Counted from the first letter of the stretch, positions 15,683-24,778 are shown. The stretch is 64,000 nucleotides of DNA from Streptomyces celluloflavus (GCA_000720995.1 JOEL01000014.1:80171-144170); one strand, 5' to 3'. Notes: generated by a model not told the origin, from the letters alone. A program made the numbers and translations.

Positions 15683-16675
15683 CTACGTCAACGGCAGAAG
15701 CGCCAGTGCCTCATTCATGTTGTGCTCGGCGATCCCTCGCATGCTCGCCCGGTCGGGGAAGTCACCGTCGAGGAGACGCAGTGGACCGGCTACCAGCGAC
15801 AGACGCATCGCGAGCATGTAGAGGTCGAGCCGCCGCGGATCGAGACCGGGCCGGGCCAGTGCGGTGTACCGCTCGCCGAAGCGGAGTTGGAGGAAGACGT
15901 GCTCCCACTCGACGTCGAAGTACATCAGATCTTCGATGTCGATCAGGACGGGGTGGCCGTCCGCGTCGACCAGGACGTGGTCGGGTCCGAGTTCTCCGTG
16001 GATCAGTCCGTATTCCGTGCGCGGGCTCACGCGATCGGCCAGTTCCCGCAGACGGTCGCGGAACGCGGCGTCGGCTCTCGCGATCCTGTCCTCGCGCCCC
16101 GCCGCCTCATCGAGGTCCCGCAGGGCGCGGTCGAGGACCCGTCGCTCGCACGGGACCTCGGACGCGGAACCGCCCCGGTCCAGCAGGTCCACCTTGCCGT
16201 AGTGCCGGGCCCGGTGCCGGTGCATCACCTCAAGCATCCGGGCGAGGTCACCCAGAGCACCCGCGGCACGCGCAGGGTCGGTTGCGAGGAGGGCTTCGAG
16301 CGTGCCGCCGGAGACATCCTCGACCACGGCGACGTCCGCCGGATAGCGGCGCCTGCTGTCATCCGCCAGGAGTACCCGTGGAACCCGTGCCCCGACGTCG
16401 TCCAAGCACCGCTGCGCGGCCAGGAACGGGACCAGCCCGGAGGCGGGCGCGAACGGGTCAGCCGGATCGGCCTCTCGCGCGCCCGGCCAGAAGTTCTCAG
16501 CCGCCGCCCAGCTGTAGACGATCACGCTCGACGTGTGGGTCCCCTCAAGGCGGACCCGGTAGACCCCCTTCTTGCTTCCCCCGCGCAACCGGTCCACCGC
16601 GACAACGCGGCATCCGGCTCCCAGTGCGTCACGCACGAGCCCCGACAGGTCCTGGATGTCCGTGAATTGCCGCAT
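15683..16675 (-). CDS. aminoglycoside-phosphotransferase-fold kinase
   Basis: 330 aa. A protein-kinase-like APH fold: an N-lobe with RLRGGSKKGVYRVRLEG, a hinge region, and the C-lobe catalytic stretch LIHGELGPDHVLVD, followed by PVLIDIEDLMYFDVEWEHVF, which carries the metal-binding aspartate. The canonical HGDxxxxN loop reads HGELGPDH, so both the base Asp and the Asn are replaced. As I recall, this variant is common in a Streptomyces subfamily, so it is probably not a lesion of this copy. The substrate is unknown; drug, sugar or metabolite phosphorylation are all possible. Confidence 0.8.
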   Translation of the reverse strand: MRQFTDIQDLSGLVRDALGAGCRVVAVDRLRGGSKKGVYRVRLEGTHTSSVIVYSWAAAENFWPGAREADPADPFAPASGLVPFLAAQRCLDDVGARVPRVLLADDSRRRYPADVAVVEDVSGGTLEALLATDPARAAGALGDLARMLEVMHRHRARHYGKVDLLDRGGSASEVPCERRVLDRALRDLDEAAGREDRIARADAAFRDRLRELADRVSPRTEYGLIHGELGPDHVLVDADGHPVLIDIEDLMYFDVEWEHVFLQLRFGERYTALARPGLDPRRLDLYMLAMRLSLVAGPLRLLDGDFPDRASMRGIAEHNMNEALALLPLT

Positions 16676-16728
16676 CCGCAGAACCTACTGAAGACGGCGC
16701 GCGCACATGCCATGGGATACCTCCTCCG

Positions 16729-16968
16729 CTACGTATCATCGCCGCCCCTGCCCCCACTCTCGTCGAGCAGGCCCAGAGCCGAGCAGAGGGAGACGGAGAG
16801 GGTCATCCATACGACGAACGCCCCGCCGCCGTAGAGCACCGCGCGGGGCACGCTGCCGTCCGCTGCCCACGACAGCACACCGGCGATGACGGCGACCAGC
16901 AGGGAGAGGGTGATTGCCAGGGCGACGAGCAAGATCCGCGTCGAAAGTCCGGAGCGCACGGCCGGCAT
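16729..16968 (-). CDS. small two-helix membrane protein
   Basis: 79 aa from ATG 16968, with GAAGGATG just upstream. Two hydrophobic segments (about residues 12-33 and 42-66) and an acidic tail GGRGGDDT. No family recognised. Gene structure is supported by the start site and by membrane topology only. Confidence 0.55.
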   Translation of the reverse strand: MPAVRSGLSTRILLVALAITLSLLVAVIAGVLSWAADGSVPRAVLYGGGAFVVWMTLSVSLCSALGLLDESGGRGGDDT

Positions 16969-17409
16969 CCTTCTGTGAAGGGTGGCCGCTCCGAGACACG
17001 CGTCTCAGCCCGACCACCGCAAACGGTGGTTGGCTGAGACGGTGTGGTCCCGGGATGTCTCCGCACCGTGGCAGGTCCGGACACCCCCGGGGCAACGCCC
17101 TCAATCAGTCCTCGGATGGTAGGGGACTCCGGCGGATCACACCAGAAGACGGCTCGTTCGCCGTAGGCCGAGACGGTCTCAGCGGTGATCAACTGCCCTC
17201 CGCCGCCCGCCGTCTGGCCTCCGCCCTCCGATGCACCGCACCGCACACCACGGAACCGCCGCACGGCCGAACGACGCCACCCCGACGACACGCCCCCGCG
17301 CCCCTCCCGCGAGCTGACCGACGCCCCTCCCCGCGTCCTAACCTGAGGGCCGGGCCGTTCTGCTGAGGCCCTGGCCACCCTCGCGACCGCACACGGAGGA
17401 GACGACACC
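16969..17409. other. intergenic stretch with one long hairpin
   Basis: About 440 bases without a gene I can support. A minus-strand frame through this stretch shows no known domain. The clear feature is the hairpin at 17001-17041. The right end holds the ribosome site GGAGGAG of the next gene. Confidence 0.4.
17001..17041. terminator. long near-perfect hairpin
   Basis: CGTCTCAGCCCGACCACCG (17001-17019) pairs with CGGTGGTTGGCTGAGACG (17024-17041) with one bulge and one mismatch across a 4-base loop. No gene ends just before it on either strand, so it may be the terminator of a lost gene or a structured leader for the small membrane protein gene. Confidence 0.55.
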
Positions 17410-18087
17410 ATGGCCCGACCCGCCGATGCTCCGAGCCCGACCGCGACCGCCGTCCTCGACGACGCCGTACGCGCCCTCGCCCCGGACGCCGACGCCAACC
17501 GGCTCGTCCCGCGGATCGCGGCGGGCGAGGCGCCGCGCGACGTGTTCACCACCTTCGCCCTGGAACAGCAACAGGTGATCGCGTCCGACCGCATCAGCTT
17601 TCAGCACCTGGCGCGCCGGGCCGATGGCGACCCGCCCGTGGCCGACTTCTTCGACCTGCTCGCCAGGGGCGAGGCGCTGGCCCTGGAGCAGCTGGCCGGC
17701 CTGGCGGACTCCTGCGGGCTGACCGAGCGGGACCGCGCCGCCTACCGGCCGCGGCCCGGCTGCCAGGCGTACCCCTCGTACGTGGCGCGCCTCGCGCTCG
17801 GCGCCGAACCAGCCGATGTGGTGATCGCCCTCACCGCCAACTTCGCCGCCTGGGGCGGCTACTGCGCCACCGTGGCCCGCGCGACGCACGACCACTACGC
17901 CTTCCCGGACACCGCCCGCGCCTTCTTCACGTTCTTCGCGGAACCGGCGCCGGACCTTGCGGACCAGGCCCGCGCCGCCGTCCAGCACGGCCTCGACACG
18001 GGCCAGTCGCGGCCTGCCGCGGCGCACCGCTACGGCCGCCTGCTGCAGGCGTACGAGGAGATGTTCTGGGACTCCCTCACGGACTGA
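17410..18087 (+). CDS. heme-oxygenase-like fold protein (TenA/PqqC superfamily-like)
   Basis: 225 aa from ATG 17410, preceded by CGGAGGAGACGACACC. The sequence is all-helical: DVFTTFALEQQQVIASDRIS, GEALALEQLAGLADSCGL and VIALTANFAAWGGYCATVA suggest the heme-oxygenase-like bundle shared by TenA and related proteins. The cysteine of thiaminase TenA is not clearly placed, so I do not call it thiaminase. Some annotations call such proteins transcriptional regulators on old TenA evidence. No thiamine genes are near. The next gene begins 80 bases later on the same strand. Confidence 0.65.
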   Translation: MARPADAPSPTATAVLDDAVRALAPDADANRLVPRIAAGEAPRDVFTTFALEQQQVIASDRISFQHLARRADGDPPVADFFDLLARGEALALEQLAGLADSCGLTERDRAAYRPRPGCQAYPSYVARLALGAEPADVVIALTANFAAWGGYCATVARATHDHYAFPDTARAFFTFFAEPAPDLADQARAAVQHGLDTGQSRPAAAHRYGRLLQAYEEMFWDSLTD

Positions 18088-18167
18088 GCGGGTGTACGGA
18101 GCGCTCGGCGCGGTCGACGGCGCGGGCCCGGGAACTCGCCTTCGCCGACAACCCCGAGACCGAACCC

Positions 18168-19628
18168 ATGACCACATCCGATACCTCCGCCACCCCTCCC
18201 CCATCCCCCGCACCTCTCTCTTCCGGCCCCTCCCATTCCCCCAGCCCCGCCGGCTCCACCACCCCGCCCGCCGACCGGAAGGTGTTCGACTTCGCCGTGC
18301 GGCTGGCCGCCGCGGCCGGCCGCAGGGCCGCCGCGGGCTTCTTCGCCGAGGCCGGCCGGAACGCCGCCCGCAAGACGGACGGCACCGAGGTGACCGAGGT
18401 CGACACGGATGTCGAGGCATTCGTCCGCGGTGAGCTGGCCGCGGCGTTTCCGGCGGACGCCGTCCACGGCGAGGAGGGCGGGCCGCGCCCGGGAATGTCC
18501 GGCCGCCGCTGGATCATCGACCCCCTCAACGGCACGAAGCAGTTCACCGAGGGCGACCCGTCCTTCGCCGTCTACCTCGCGTACGAGGACGAGTTCGGTC
18601 CGGCGGTCGGCGTGATCCATGTACCGGTGAGCCGCCGGACGGTGGCGGCCGGGCGCGGGCTCGGCTGCTGGCTGCTGCCCGGCGACGTACCGGACCCGGC
18701 GCACGGCCGACGGTTGCGGGTCGGCGAACGGGATGTGCTCACCGGCGCCAGGACCCGGATGCACAACCCCGCGGGCTGGCCGGAATCGCTGCTGACGGCG
18801 CTGCACCGGCGGGTGTTCCTGACGCCGTCCGGGGGCGGGGTCGTCGATGTGATCACCGGGCGCGCCGATGCCTGGGTGATCGCGGGGCCCGCGATGGGTT
18901 ACGAGGACTGTGCGCCGCTGCCGGTGATCGTGGCGGAGGCGGGCGGCCGGGTGACCGATCTCGCGGGGGCGCCGGTGCTGGCGGGCGACGGGTCCGTGCT
19001 GATCACCAACGGGCTGCTGCACGATGCCTTTCTGGAGTTGGTGGCCGAGTCGGGCGGCCATGCGATGCGGGCCGTGGTGGTCGACGCGCATCCGGGGTGG
19101 GCGGCCGAAGGACGCTGCCTGACGACGGAGTTGGGGGCGCTGCTCGGACCGTCGGCGCTGCGGCTGGAGCACATCGGGAGTACGGCGGTACCGGGCCTGG
19201 ACGCGAAACCGGTCTTCGATCTCCAGGTCGGCGTGGCGGATCTGCCGGAGGCCGCGCGGGCCTTCGACGCACCGCTGTCGGGCGCCGGATTCACCCGCTC
19301 ACCGTACGAGCACGATCACGTCCCGGCGGGCCGTACGGACGATCCGGAGCGCTGGACCAAGCGGCTGTGGCTGCGACGCGGCGGGCCCGGTCCGGACGTC
19401 AACCTGCATGTCCGCCGGGTGGGGTCGCCCAACGAGCGGCTGGCGCTGCTGTTCCGCGACTGGTTCCGGGCGCATCCGGAGGCGGTACCGGCGTACGCCC
19501 GGTTCAAGCGGGAACTGGCGCACCGGGTCCCCGATATCGACGCGTACAGCGATATCAAGAACCCGGTGGTGGACCTGGTCATCGAGGTCGCCGAGGCGTG
19601 GGCTTCGGCGACCGGCTGGCGGCTTTGA
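18168..19628 (+). CDS. inositol-monophosphatase-family domain fused to a GrpB-family domain
   Basis: 486 aa. Residues about 35-290 are an IMPase/CysQ-type phosphatase: the metal motif GEEGG, the core RRWIIDPLNGTKQF, and the C-terminal YEDCAPLPVIVAEAGG. Residues about 300-486 are a GrpB (UPF0157) domain with LEHIGSTAVPGLDAKPVFDL and YSDIKNPVV, a fold related to nucleotidyltransferases. The family motif DPxDGT reads D118-P-L-N121-G-T: the second metal-binding Asp is Asn (codon AAC at 18528). This could reduce or change activity. The fusion hints at a linked phosphate/nucleotide reaction. The start at ATG 18168 lacks a strong ribosome site. Its stop faces allantoinase 25 bases away. Confidence 0.85.
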   Translation: MTTSDTSATPPPSPAPLSSGPSHSPSPAGSTTPPADRKVFDFAVRLAAAAGRRAAAGFFAEAGRNAARKTDGTEVTEVDTDVEAFVRGELAAAFPADAVHGEEGGPRPGMSGRRWIIDPLNGTKQFTEGDPSFAVYLAYEDEFGPAVGVIHVPVSRRTVAAGRGLGCWLLPGDVPDPAHGRRLRVGERDVLTGARTRMHNPAGWPESLLTALHRRVFLTPSGGGVVDVITGRADAWVIAGPAMGYEDCAPLPVIVAEAGGRVTDLAGAPVLAGDGSVLITNGLLHDAFLELVAESGGHAMRAVVVDAHPGWAAEGRCLTTELGALLGPSALRLEHIGSTAVPGLDAKPVFDLQVGVADLPEAARAFDAPLSGAGFTRSPYEHDHVPAGRTDDPERWTKRLWLRRGGPGPDVNLHVRRVGSPNERLALLFRDWFRAHPEAVPAYARFKRELAHRVPDIDAYSDIKNPVVDLVIEVAEAWASATGWRL

Positions 19629-19653
19629 CGGTCTTGGCGTCCCTGACGGCTGG

Positions 19654-20997
19654 TCAGTGGCCGGGGGGCCGCTCCAGGAGGCGGCCGGTGGGCTCGGTCA
19701 GGGTGGTGCCGTCGTTGATCCGGTGGCCGCGCAGCCAGGTGGACCGTACGACGCCGTGCAGGGTCTTCCCGGCGTAGGCGGTGATCTTGTTGCGGTGGCG
19801 GAGCGCGGCCGGGTCGACGGTGAACGTCTCCTCGGGCGCCAGGACCGCGAAGTCGGCGTCCCGGCCGGGCTCGATGGCGCCCTTCTGGCCGAGGCCGACC
19901 AGCGCGGCGGGGGCGGTGGCCATCCAGCGGGCGACGTCCTCCAGGGTGTGGCCGCGCCGGCGGGCCGCGGTCCAGACGGCGGGCAGGCCGAGCTGGAGGG
20001 AGGAGATACCGCCCCAGGCCGTGCCGAAGTCGGCGGTCTTGAGGTCGGCGGTGGCGGGCGAGTGGTCGGAGACGACGCAGTCGATGGTGCCGTCCGCCAG
20101 GCCCTGCCAGAGCGCCTCCTGGTTGGCCGCCTCGCGTATCGGCGGACAGCATTTGAACTCCGTGGCACCGTCCGGGACTTCCTCGGCGGTCAGCGTCAGG
20201 AAGTGCGGGCAGGTCTCGACGCTGATCCGGACCCCCGCCCGCTTGGCGGCGGCGATCAGCGGCAGCGCGTCACCGGAGGAGAGGTGCAGGACGTGCACGC
20301 GGGCCGCCAGCCGTTCGGCGAGCGCGATCAGCCCGGCGATGGCGTCGTTCTCACCGGCCCGCGGGCGGGAGGCGAGGAAGCCGGCGTAGTGCGGGCCGCT
20401 TGCCCGCGGGGCGCGCTCCAGGTGGCCGGGGTCCTCGGCGTGCACGATCAGCAGACCGTCGAAGCGGGCGATCTCGCCGAGGGCGGCGGCCAGCTGTTCC
20501 GGGGTGAGCTCGGGGAACTCGTCCACGCCGGAGGGCGAGAGGAAGCACTTGAAGCCGAAGACGCCCGCGTCGAAGAGCGGGCGCAGGTCCTCGACGTTGC
20601 CGGGGACGGCGCCGCCCCAGAAGCCGACGTCGATATGCGCCGCGCCGCGGGCGGCCGCGCGCTTGGTGTCGAGGTGGCCGACGGTGGTGGTGGGCGGGAG
20701 GCTGTTGAGCGGCATGTCCACGAGCGTGGTGATACCGCCGGCCGCGGCCGCGCCCGTCGCGCTCCGGAAGCCTTCCCACTCGGCGCGGCCCGGGTCGTTG
20801 ACGTGTACGTGGGTGTCCACGAGGCCGGGCAGCAGGACGTCGTCACCGAAGTCCTCGACCCGCGCCCCGGCCGGGGGGCGGGCGTCGTACGGCAGCACCG
20901 CCGCGATCCTCCCGTCCCGGACGCTGACGGACGCGGCACGCATCCCCTGCGGTGTGACGACGCGCGTGGCACGCAGCACCAGTTCGGCCTCGGACAC
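19654..20997 (-). CDS. allB: allantoinase
   Basis: 447 aa from GTG 20997, chosen for the GAGGAGGGG ribosome site just upstream. A cyclic amidohydrolase with [20 protein letters not shown] (two metal His), [10 protein letters not shown] (carboxylated Lys), a later IVHAED, HVLHLSS and VVSDHSPA (catalytic/metal Asp). The allantoinase-type FKCFLSPSG and the divergent AllR-like regulator favour allantoinase over dihydroorotase. It opens the hydantoin ring of allantoin to give allantoate. A palindrome TTCAACA-N3-TGTTGAA lies 94 bases upstream of the start. Allantoicase is not beside it here, unlike what I recall of Streptomyces coelicolor. Confidence 0.93.
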   Translation of the reverse strand: MSEAELVLRATRVVTPQGMRAASVSVRDGRIAAVLPYDARPPAGARVEDFGDDVLLPGLVDTHVHVNDPGRAEWEGFRSATGAAAAGGITTLVDMPLNSLPPTTTVGHLDTKRAAARGAAHIDVGFWGGAVPGNVEDLRPLFDAGVFGFKCFLSPSGVDEFPELTPEQLAAALGEIARFDGLLIVHAEDPGHLERAPRASGPHYAGFLASRPRAGENDAIAGLIALAERLAARVHVLHLSSGDALPLIAAAKRAGVRISVETCPHFLTLTAEEVPDGATEFKCCPPIREAANQEALWQGLADGTIDCVVSDHSPATADLKTADFGTAWGGISSLQLGLPAVWTAARRRGHTLEDVARWMATAPAALVGLGQKGAIEPGRDADFAVLAPEETFTVDPAALRHRNKITAYAGKTLHGVVRSTWLRGHRINDGTTLTEPTGRLLERPPGH

Positions 20998-21090
20998 CCG
21001 GCCCCTCCTCGCTCGCTCCAGGTCGGTACGCGCTGCACACGGGACGCCCTGTGCCGCACGCGATACCTCACACGGGCGCGCCGCACAGGA

Positions 21091-21107
21091 TTCAACAATC
21101 TGTTGAA
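21091..21107. promoter_or_regulatory. palindrome TTCAACA-N3-TGTTGAA upstream of allB
   Basis: A perfect 7+7 inverted repeat with a 3-base centre in the allB/allR intergenic region. A 15-base version with the same TCAACA-N3-TGTTGA core occurs at 38711-38725 in front of the uricase operon, and a degenerate copy at 24614-24628 before aceB. Likely a shared operator for purine-degradation genes; the binding protein is inferred to be AllR or the regulator at 38808-39188. Confidence 0.7.
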
Positions 21108-21269
21108 CGAGTGTTCCCGGCGGGCATCGACCCGTCAAGACCCGTCACCCGCCGTTGATTCGGCGGCCGGCCACCCACAGCCGACGGCCACCGAGCGCCG
21201 CGCACCGCACGCCAAAAGGCCGGGCACCCACCCCGGCCCGACTTGGAGGATTCCACGGAATGGACAGTA

Positions 21270-21287
21270 GTTTTCGTGCAGCAGAAC
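21270..21287. promoter_or_regulatory. imperfect palindrome GTTYY-N8-RRAAC between allB and allR
   Basis: GTTTTCGTGCAGCAGAAC fits an 18-base pattern GTTYY-N8-RRAAC. The same pattern is found in front of aceB (24630-24647) and hyi (39538-39555). A candidate IclR-type site. Confidence 0.45.
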
Positions 21288-21495
21288 GTAGCTACCACCA
21301 ATGGCACCCTCGACGGATCACGGCCGGTGATCTCACCCCTCGGGACAAACAGGGCCTGACCGGCGGGAACGAGTGTGCGATCGGCCGCGTGTCGGCGGGA
21401 GGGGACCGGTAGGCTGCTCCGGTCGGGCCCGGCACCCGTACACCGGAGCCGAGACCGCCGAGACCCGACCTGACCCGCCCCGAAAGGAACGCGAC

Positions 21496-22299
21496 GTGCC
21501 GCCGTCCAGCGCCAGCACCTCCGCCGCCGAAGCCAAGCCCGCAGGCGCGAGCGGCGGTGTCCAGTCCCTTGAGCGCGCCTTCGACCTGCTGGAGCGGATG
21601 GCGGACGCCGGAGGCGAGGTGGGCCTGAGCGAGCTCGCCGGCAGCAGCGGACTGCCGCTCCCCACCATCCACCGCCTGATGCGGACCCTCGTCGCCTGCG
21701 GCTACGTCCGCCAGCAGCCCAACCGCCGGTACGCGCTCGGCCCCCGCCTGATCCGGCTGGGCGAGAGCTCCTCGCGGCTGCTGGGCACCTGGGCCCGGCC
21801 GTTCCTGGCCCGGCTGGTCGAGGAGACCGGTGAGACCGCCAACATGGCGCTGCTCGACGGCGACGAGATCGTCTACGTCGCCCAGGTGCCGTCCCGGCAT
21901 GCGGTGCGGATGTTCACCGAGGTCGGCCGGCGGGTGCTGCCGCACACCACCGGCGTCGGCAAGGCGCTGCTGGCCGGTCATCCGCCGGAGGAGGTCCGCG
22001 CGCTGCTCGCCCGTACGGGCATGCCGGCCGCGACCGACAAGACCATCACCGACCCGGACGTCTTCCTCGAAGAGCTCGCCGAGGTCCGCCGCCTCGGCTA
22101 CGCGGTGGACGACAACGAGCAGGAGATCGGTGTCCGCTGCTTCGCGGTACCGGTGCCCGACTCCCCCACCTCGGCGGCGATCTCCATCTCGGGACCGACC
22201 GGGCGGGTGACGGAGGCATCGACGGGCAAGGTCGTACCGGTGCTCCAGGACGTCGCGGCGAAGCTGTCGGTGGCACTCGCCAACCAGACGCCCGCGTAG
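21496..22299 (+). CDS. allR: IclR-family regulator of allantoin/purine catabolism (AllR-type)
   Basis: 267 aa from GTG 21496, preceded by AAAGGAAC. The N-terminal winged helix spans QSLERAFDLLERMADAGGEV, GLSELAGSSGLPLPTIHRLM and GYVRQQ. The IclR effector domain follows, with GETANMALLDGDEIVYVAQV, GVGKALLAG and the C-terminal GVRCFAVPVPD. It is divergent from allantoinase, as the AllR repressor is in S. coelicolor, where it was reported to repress allantoin-pathway genes. Probable regulon in this window: allB, aceB, hyi-glxR and perhaps the uricase operon, based on shared palindromes. Effectors (allantoate or glyoxylate) are by analogy. Confidence 0.88.
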   Translation: MPPSSASTSAAEAKPAGASGGVQSLERAFDLLERMADAGGEVGLSELAGSSGLPLPTIHRLMRTLVACGYVRQQPNRRYALGPRLIRLGESSSRLLGTWARPFLARLVEETGETANMALLDGDEIVYVAQVPSRHAVRMFTEVGRRVLPHTTGVGKALLAGHPPEEVRALLARTGMPAATDKTITDPDVFLEELAEVRRLGYAVDDNEQEIGVRCFAVPVPDSPTSAAISISGPTGRVTEASTGKVVPVLQDVAAKLSVALANQTPA

Positions 22300-22490
22300 G
22301 CGTCCGACGCGGGAGGGCGGCGCGGGGCACGCACGGCCCCGGTCCGCTCTCCCGCAGTCCATCCTTCCGCGCGCACCGGCGCCTCCCACGCGTACGCGCC
22401 TCTCCCGCGCACCGGCGCCTTCACAGTCCACGCGCCGTCGCCTTCACTGGCGGCACATCGGCACCTTCACCGTCCACGCAACCGGCGCCT

Positions 22491-22781
22491 TCACCGTCCG
22501 CGTGGCGACCGGCCGAAGCGGTCGATGCTCGCGCGGACCTCGGTCAGCGCGGGCGACAGTGCGCTGACCGAGCCGACCGCACCGGCTATCAGCAGCAATG
22601 AGCGGCGCAGTCGGGGAACTTCGGGCACACCCGCGCACACCATCGCATCCAGCGCGGCCAGCTCGTCCTCGGCGACCGCCCGGTCCGGTAACTCGCCGGG
22701 CAGCACGGCCAGTTGGCGGCGCATCCGGGACACCGCCCCGCGTAGCTCCCTCACCCGCGGATCACGCTCACCCCCGGCCAC
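22491..22781 (-). CDS. DUF5955-like hypothetical protein, contains a TTA codon
   Basis: 96 aa from GTG 22781, preceded by GCGGGGACGA; a GTG at 22808 would add nine residues. The sequence DPRVRELRGAVSRMRRQLAV, DRAVAEDELAALDAM, RLRRSLLLIAGAVGSVSAL is typical of small Streptomyces proteins grouped as DUF5955: a helical N-terminal half and a hydrophobic C-terminal helix. Function unknown. The leucine in GELPDR is encoded by TTA (22689-22691), the codon read by the developmental tRNA BldA, so translation may be restricted to late growth. Confidence 0.7.
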   Translation of the reverse strand: MAGGERDPRVRELRGAVSRMRRQLAVLPGELPDRAVAEDELAALDAMVCAGVPEVPRLRRSLLLIAGAVGSVSALSPALTEVRASIDRFGRSPRGR

Positions 22782-23390
22782 TCGTCCCCGCCTCTCCCCA
22801 TACACCACAACGGCGGCGCCCTCCCGGGCTGTTGACCCGTTTCACAATGTGGGACAGTTAACGCCACTCTCCGCTGATCGCGCCACACAGAGAGCGAAAT
22901 CCGAGGCGCGGGCGGGCCACAGGTATCCGCTGACATCTGATCGGCGCGTCCGCTCTCCGCCCTCGCCCGTCACGATCGCGCCGGATCTCCGCATCGACGG
23001 CCGCGCAGGCGCTCGGAGCCGGATCGAGGCCACCGCCTCCCCGCACCCGCACACCCACGCATCCGCACGCCCGTACTCCCGCACCGGAGCCTGCCTGAGG
23101 ACCGGTCACCTGGGCATCCCTCCACATCCGCCCCAACTCCTCTCCCTCTCCGGGCCTCGCGTTCAGTCCACTCCCAGTGCCGCGTTCAGTGCCGATTCCG
23201 GTTCCCACGAGGGGCGTTGGTCGCCTGTCCTGCGGCGCTTCCCCCGCACGGTCCGATCATGCGTCAGTACGTGCGTTCCCCCTGACACCCGTTGGCATGG
23301 GCAGGTGCGATCCGATGCGTACAGCGCGACAGAATGGAGCATTCTCCCTTCCAGGGAAATATCCGGCATATCACTGGATCGGAGATTGCC
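22782..23390. other. long intergenic stretch with a promoter-like sequence
   Basis: About 600 bases without a supported gene. TTGACC (22832-22837), a 17-base spacer and CAGTTA (22855-22860) look like a plus-strand promoter, but the next start codon is over 500 bases away, so it would give a long leader or a small RNA. GAATGGAGCATTC, an inverted repeat, lies about 60 bases before the next gene. Confidence 0.45.
22832..22860 (+). promoter_or_regulatory. orphan sigma70-type promoter
   Basis: TTGACC, then a 17-base spacer, then CAGTTA. Nothing recognisable is encoded immediately downstream on the plus strand. Confidence 0.45.
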
Positions 23391-23615
23391 ATGGAGCCCA
23401 GCACCGGGCCCGACACCGGCCCGAACCAACGGCGCATCAGCGTCGTGCAGCTCATCTGCCACGCGTACGGCCTCTCCGACGTCTCGGAGATCACCGTGGA
23501 GCACATACACCGTTACGTCACCGAACGCCGCCTCGCCGAGACCGGCACACACCATGTCCGTGACCGATTGCGGCCGAGAATTCCGCGCCCCCGGGCGCCC
23601 GGCGACATGACCTGA
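23391..23615 (+). CDS. hypothetical small protein
   Basis: 74 aa from ATG 23391, preceded by GGATCGGAGATTGCC. It contains NQRRISVVQLICHAYGLSDV and EITVEHIHRYVTERRL, two amphipathic helical segments, and a basic, proline-rich tail RPRIPRPRAPGD. I do not recognise the family. The good ribosome site and the change in composition relative to its flanks support a real gene. The next gene starts 47 bases downstream on the same strand. Confidence 0.55.
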   Translation: MEPSTGPDTGPNQRRISVVQLICHAYGLSDVSEITVEHIHRYVTERRLAETGTHHVRDRLRPRIPRPRAPGDMT

Positions 23616-23662
23616 CGCCGACGCGCGGGCGGAGCGGCACACTGTGGGGTAAGCAGTCCCCC

Positions 23663-24376
23663 ATGGCACCCAAGGCATCCATCACACCCACACCACGGTC
23701 GGCGCGAGCGGCGGGGGCGGCAGGAACGCCGGGGGCGACGGAACCCACCGGGGCGCGGGGGACGGCGGGGGCCGCGTGGCCCGAGGGGCGGGGGAAGGTC
23801 GCCGGGCTGCTGCTCGCCGCGGGCGGTGGCCGGCGGCTGGGCGGCCGGCCGAAGGCGCTGCTCGAACACCGGGGGCGGCCCTTGGTGGAGCACGCCGCAC
23901 GGGTGTTGCGGGAGGGCGGCTGCGCACAGGTGCACATCGTGCTGGGCGCGGCCGCCGCGGCTGTACGCGAACAGGCCGAGCTCTCCGCGTACACCGTCTC
24001 CGAGAACCCCGACTGGGCGCAGGGCATGGGGTCCTCGCTGCGGGTGGGGCTGGCGGCGCTGACCAGGTCGGGGGCGGACGCGGTGGTGGTGGCGCTGGTG
24101 GACCAGCCCGGCATCGGCGCCGCGGCGGTGGCCCGGGTGGTGGCCGCGTACGAGGGCGGCGCCTCGCTGGTGGCCGCGACATACGGGGGCCGCCGCGGCC
24201 ACCCGGTGCTGTTCGGCGCCGACCGGTGGGGGCGGATCGCCGCGAGCGCGGAGGGCGACCGCGGTGCGCGGGCCTATCTGCGGGAGCACGCGGCGGCGAT
24301 CACGCTCGTCGAGTGCGGGGATGTGGCCGAGGCGTACGACATCGACACACCGGAGGACCTGCGCCGGCTGGAGTGA
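23663..24376 (+). CDS. MobA/MocA-like nucleotidyltransferase (NTP-transferase family)
   Basis: 237 aa. After a low-complexity Ala/Gly/Thr N-terminus of about 45 residues, the nucleotidyltransferase core starts with VAGLLLAAGGGRRLGGRPKA, the G-loop and Lys of MobA/MocA enzymes. It continues with GMGSSLRVGL, VVALVDQPGI (metal-binding Asp) and the RGHPVLF and DIDTPEDLRRL motifs. MocA-like members attach CMP or GMP to molybdopterin for xanthine dehydrogenase-type enzymes, which would fit the purine-degradation context and the XdhC gene at 62.6 kb. The start may lie further in than ATG 23663, since the first 45 residues look non-conserved. Confidence 0.85.
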   Translation: MAPKASITPTPRSARAAGAAGTPGATEPTGARGTAGAAWPEGRGKVAGLLLAAGGGRRLGGRPKALLEHRGRPLVEHAARVLREGGCAQVHIVLGAAAAAVREQAELSAYTVSENPDWAQGMGSSLRVGLAALTRSGADAVVVALVDQPGIGAAAVARVVAAYEGGASLVAATYGGRRGHPVLFGADRWGRIAASAEGDRGARAYLREHAAAITLVECGDVAEAYDIDTPEDLRRLE

Positions 24377-24778
24377 GGGCGCAGTACGGCGAGTGACGCC
24401 GGCGGAGGCGGGGGCGGGGACCGTTGCCGGGCGCCACCGGAACCGGCACAGAACCACGACCGGGCCGGAACCTCGCAGGCCCCGGACGACCCGCGCAGGC
24501 CCCGGACAATCGGCGCAGGGCCGGGGCAGCCGAACAAGGCCAGAGCCGGCACACCCACGCCGGCACCCGGCGCCATCCATCCGCCAATTCCGCCGACTCC
24601 GGGAATCTCGACATCAACAAACCATTGAAGTTCCGCGATAAGGAAACTACTCTCCACAGGTCAGAAGCGTCTTGCACCCAGACGGCGCCCGCGACCGCAC
24701 TCCGGAGCCGACGGCACCCCGTGCCGTGCGGGCGTCCCGGCGGCCGCCGGGCACCGCCGCCGAATGGAGTGACAGCTC
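24377..24778. other. aceB upstream region
   Basis: About 400 bases without a gene. The right part holds two candidate operators (24614-24628 and 24630-24647) and a possible promoter. Confidence 0.5.
24614..24653 (+). promoter_or_regulatory. aceB promoter with two candidate operators
   Basis: TTGAAG (24626-24631), a 16-base spacer and TACTCT (24648-24653) form a possible promoter. GTTCCGCGATAAGGAAAC (24630-24647) lies in the spacer and fits GTTYY-N8-RRAAC. Directly left, TCAACAAACCATTGA (24614-24628) is a degenerate copy of the allB/uricase palindrome. Confidence 0.5.
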
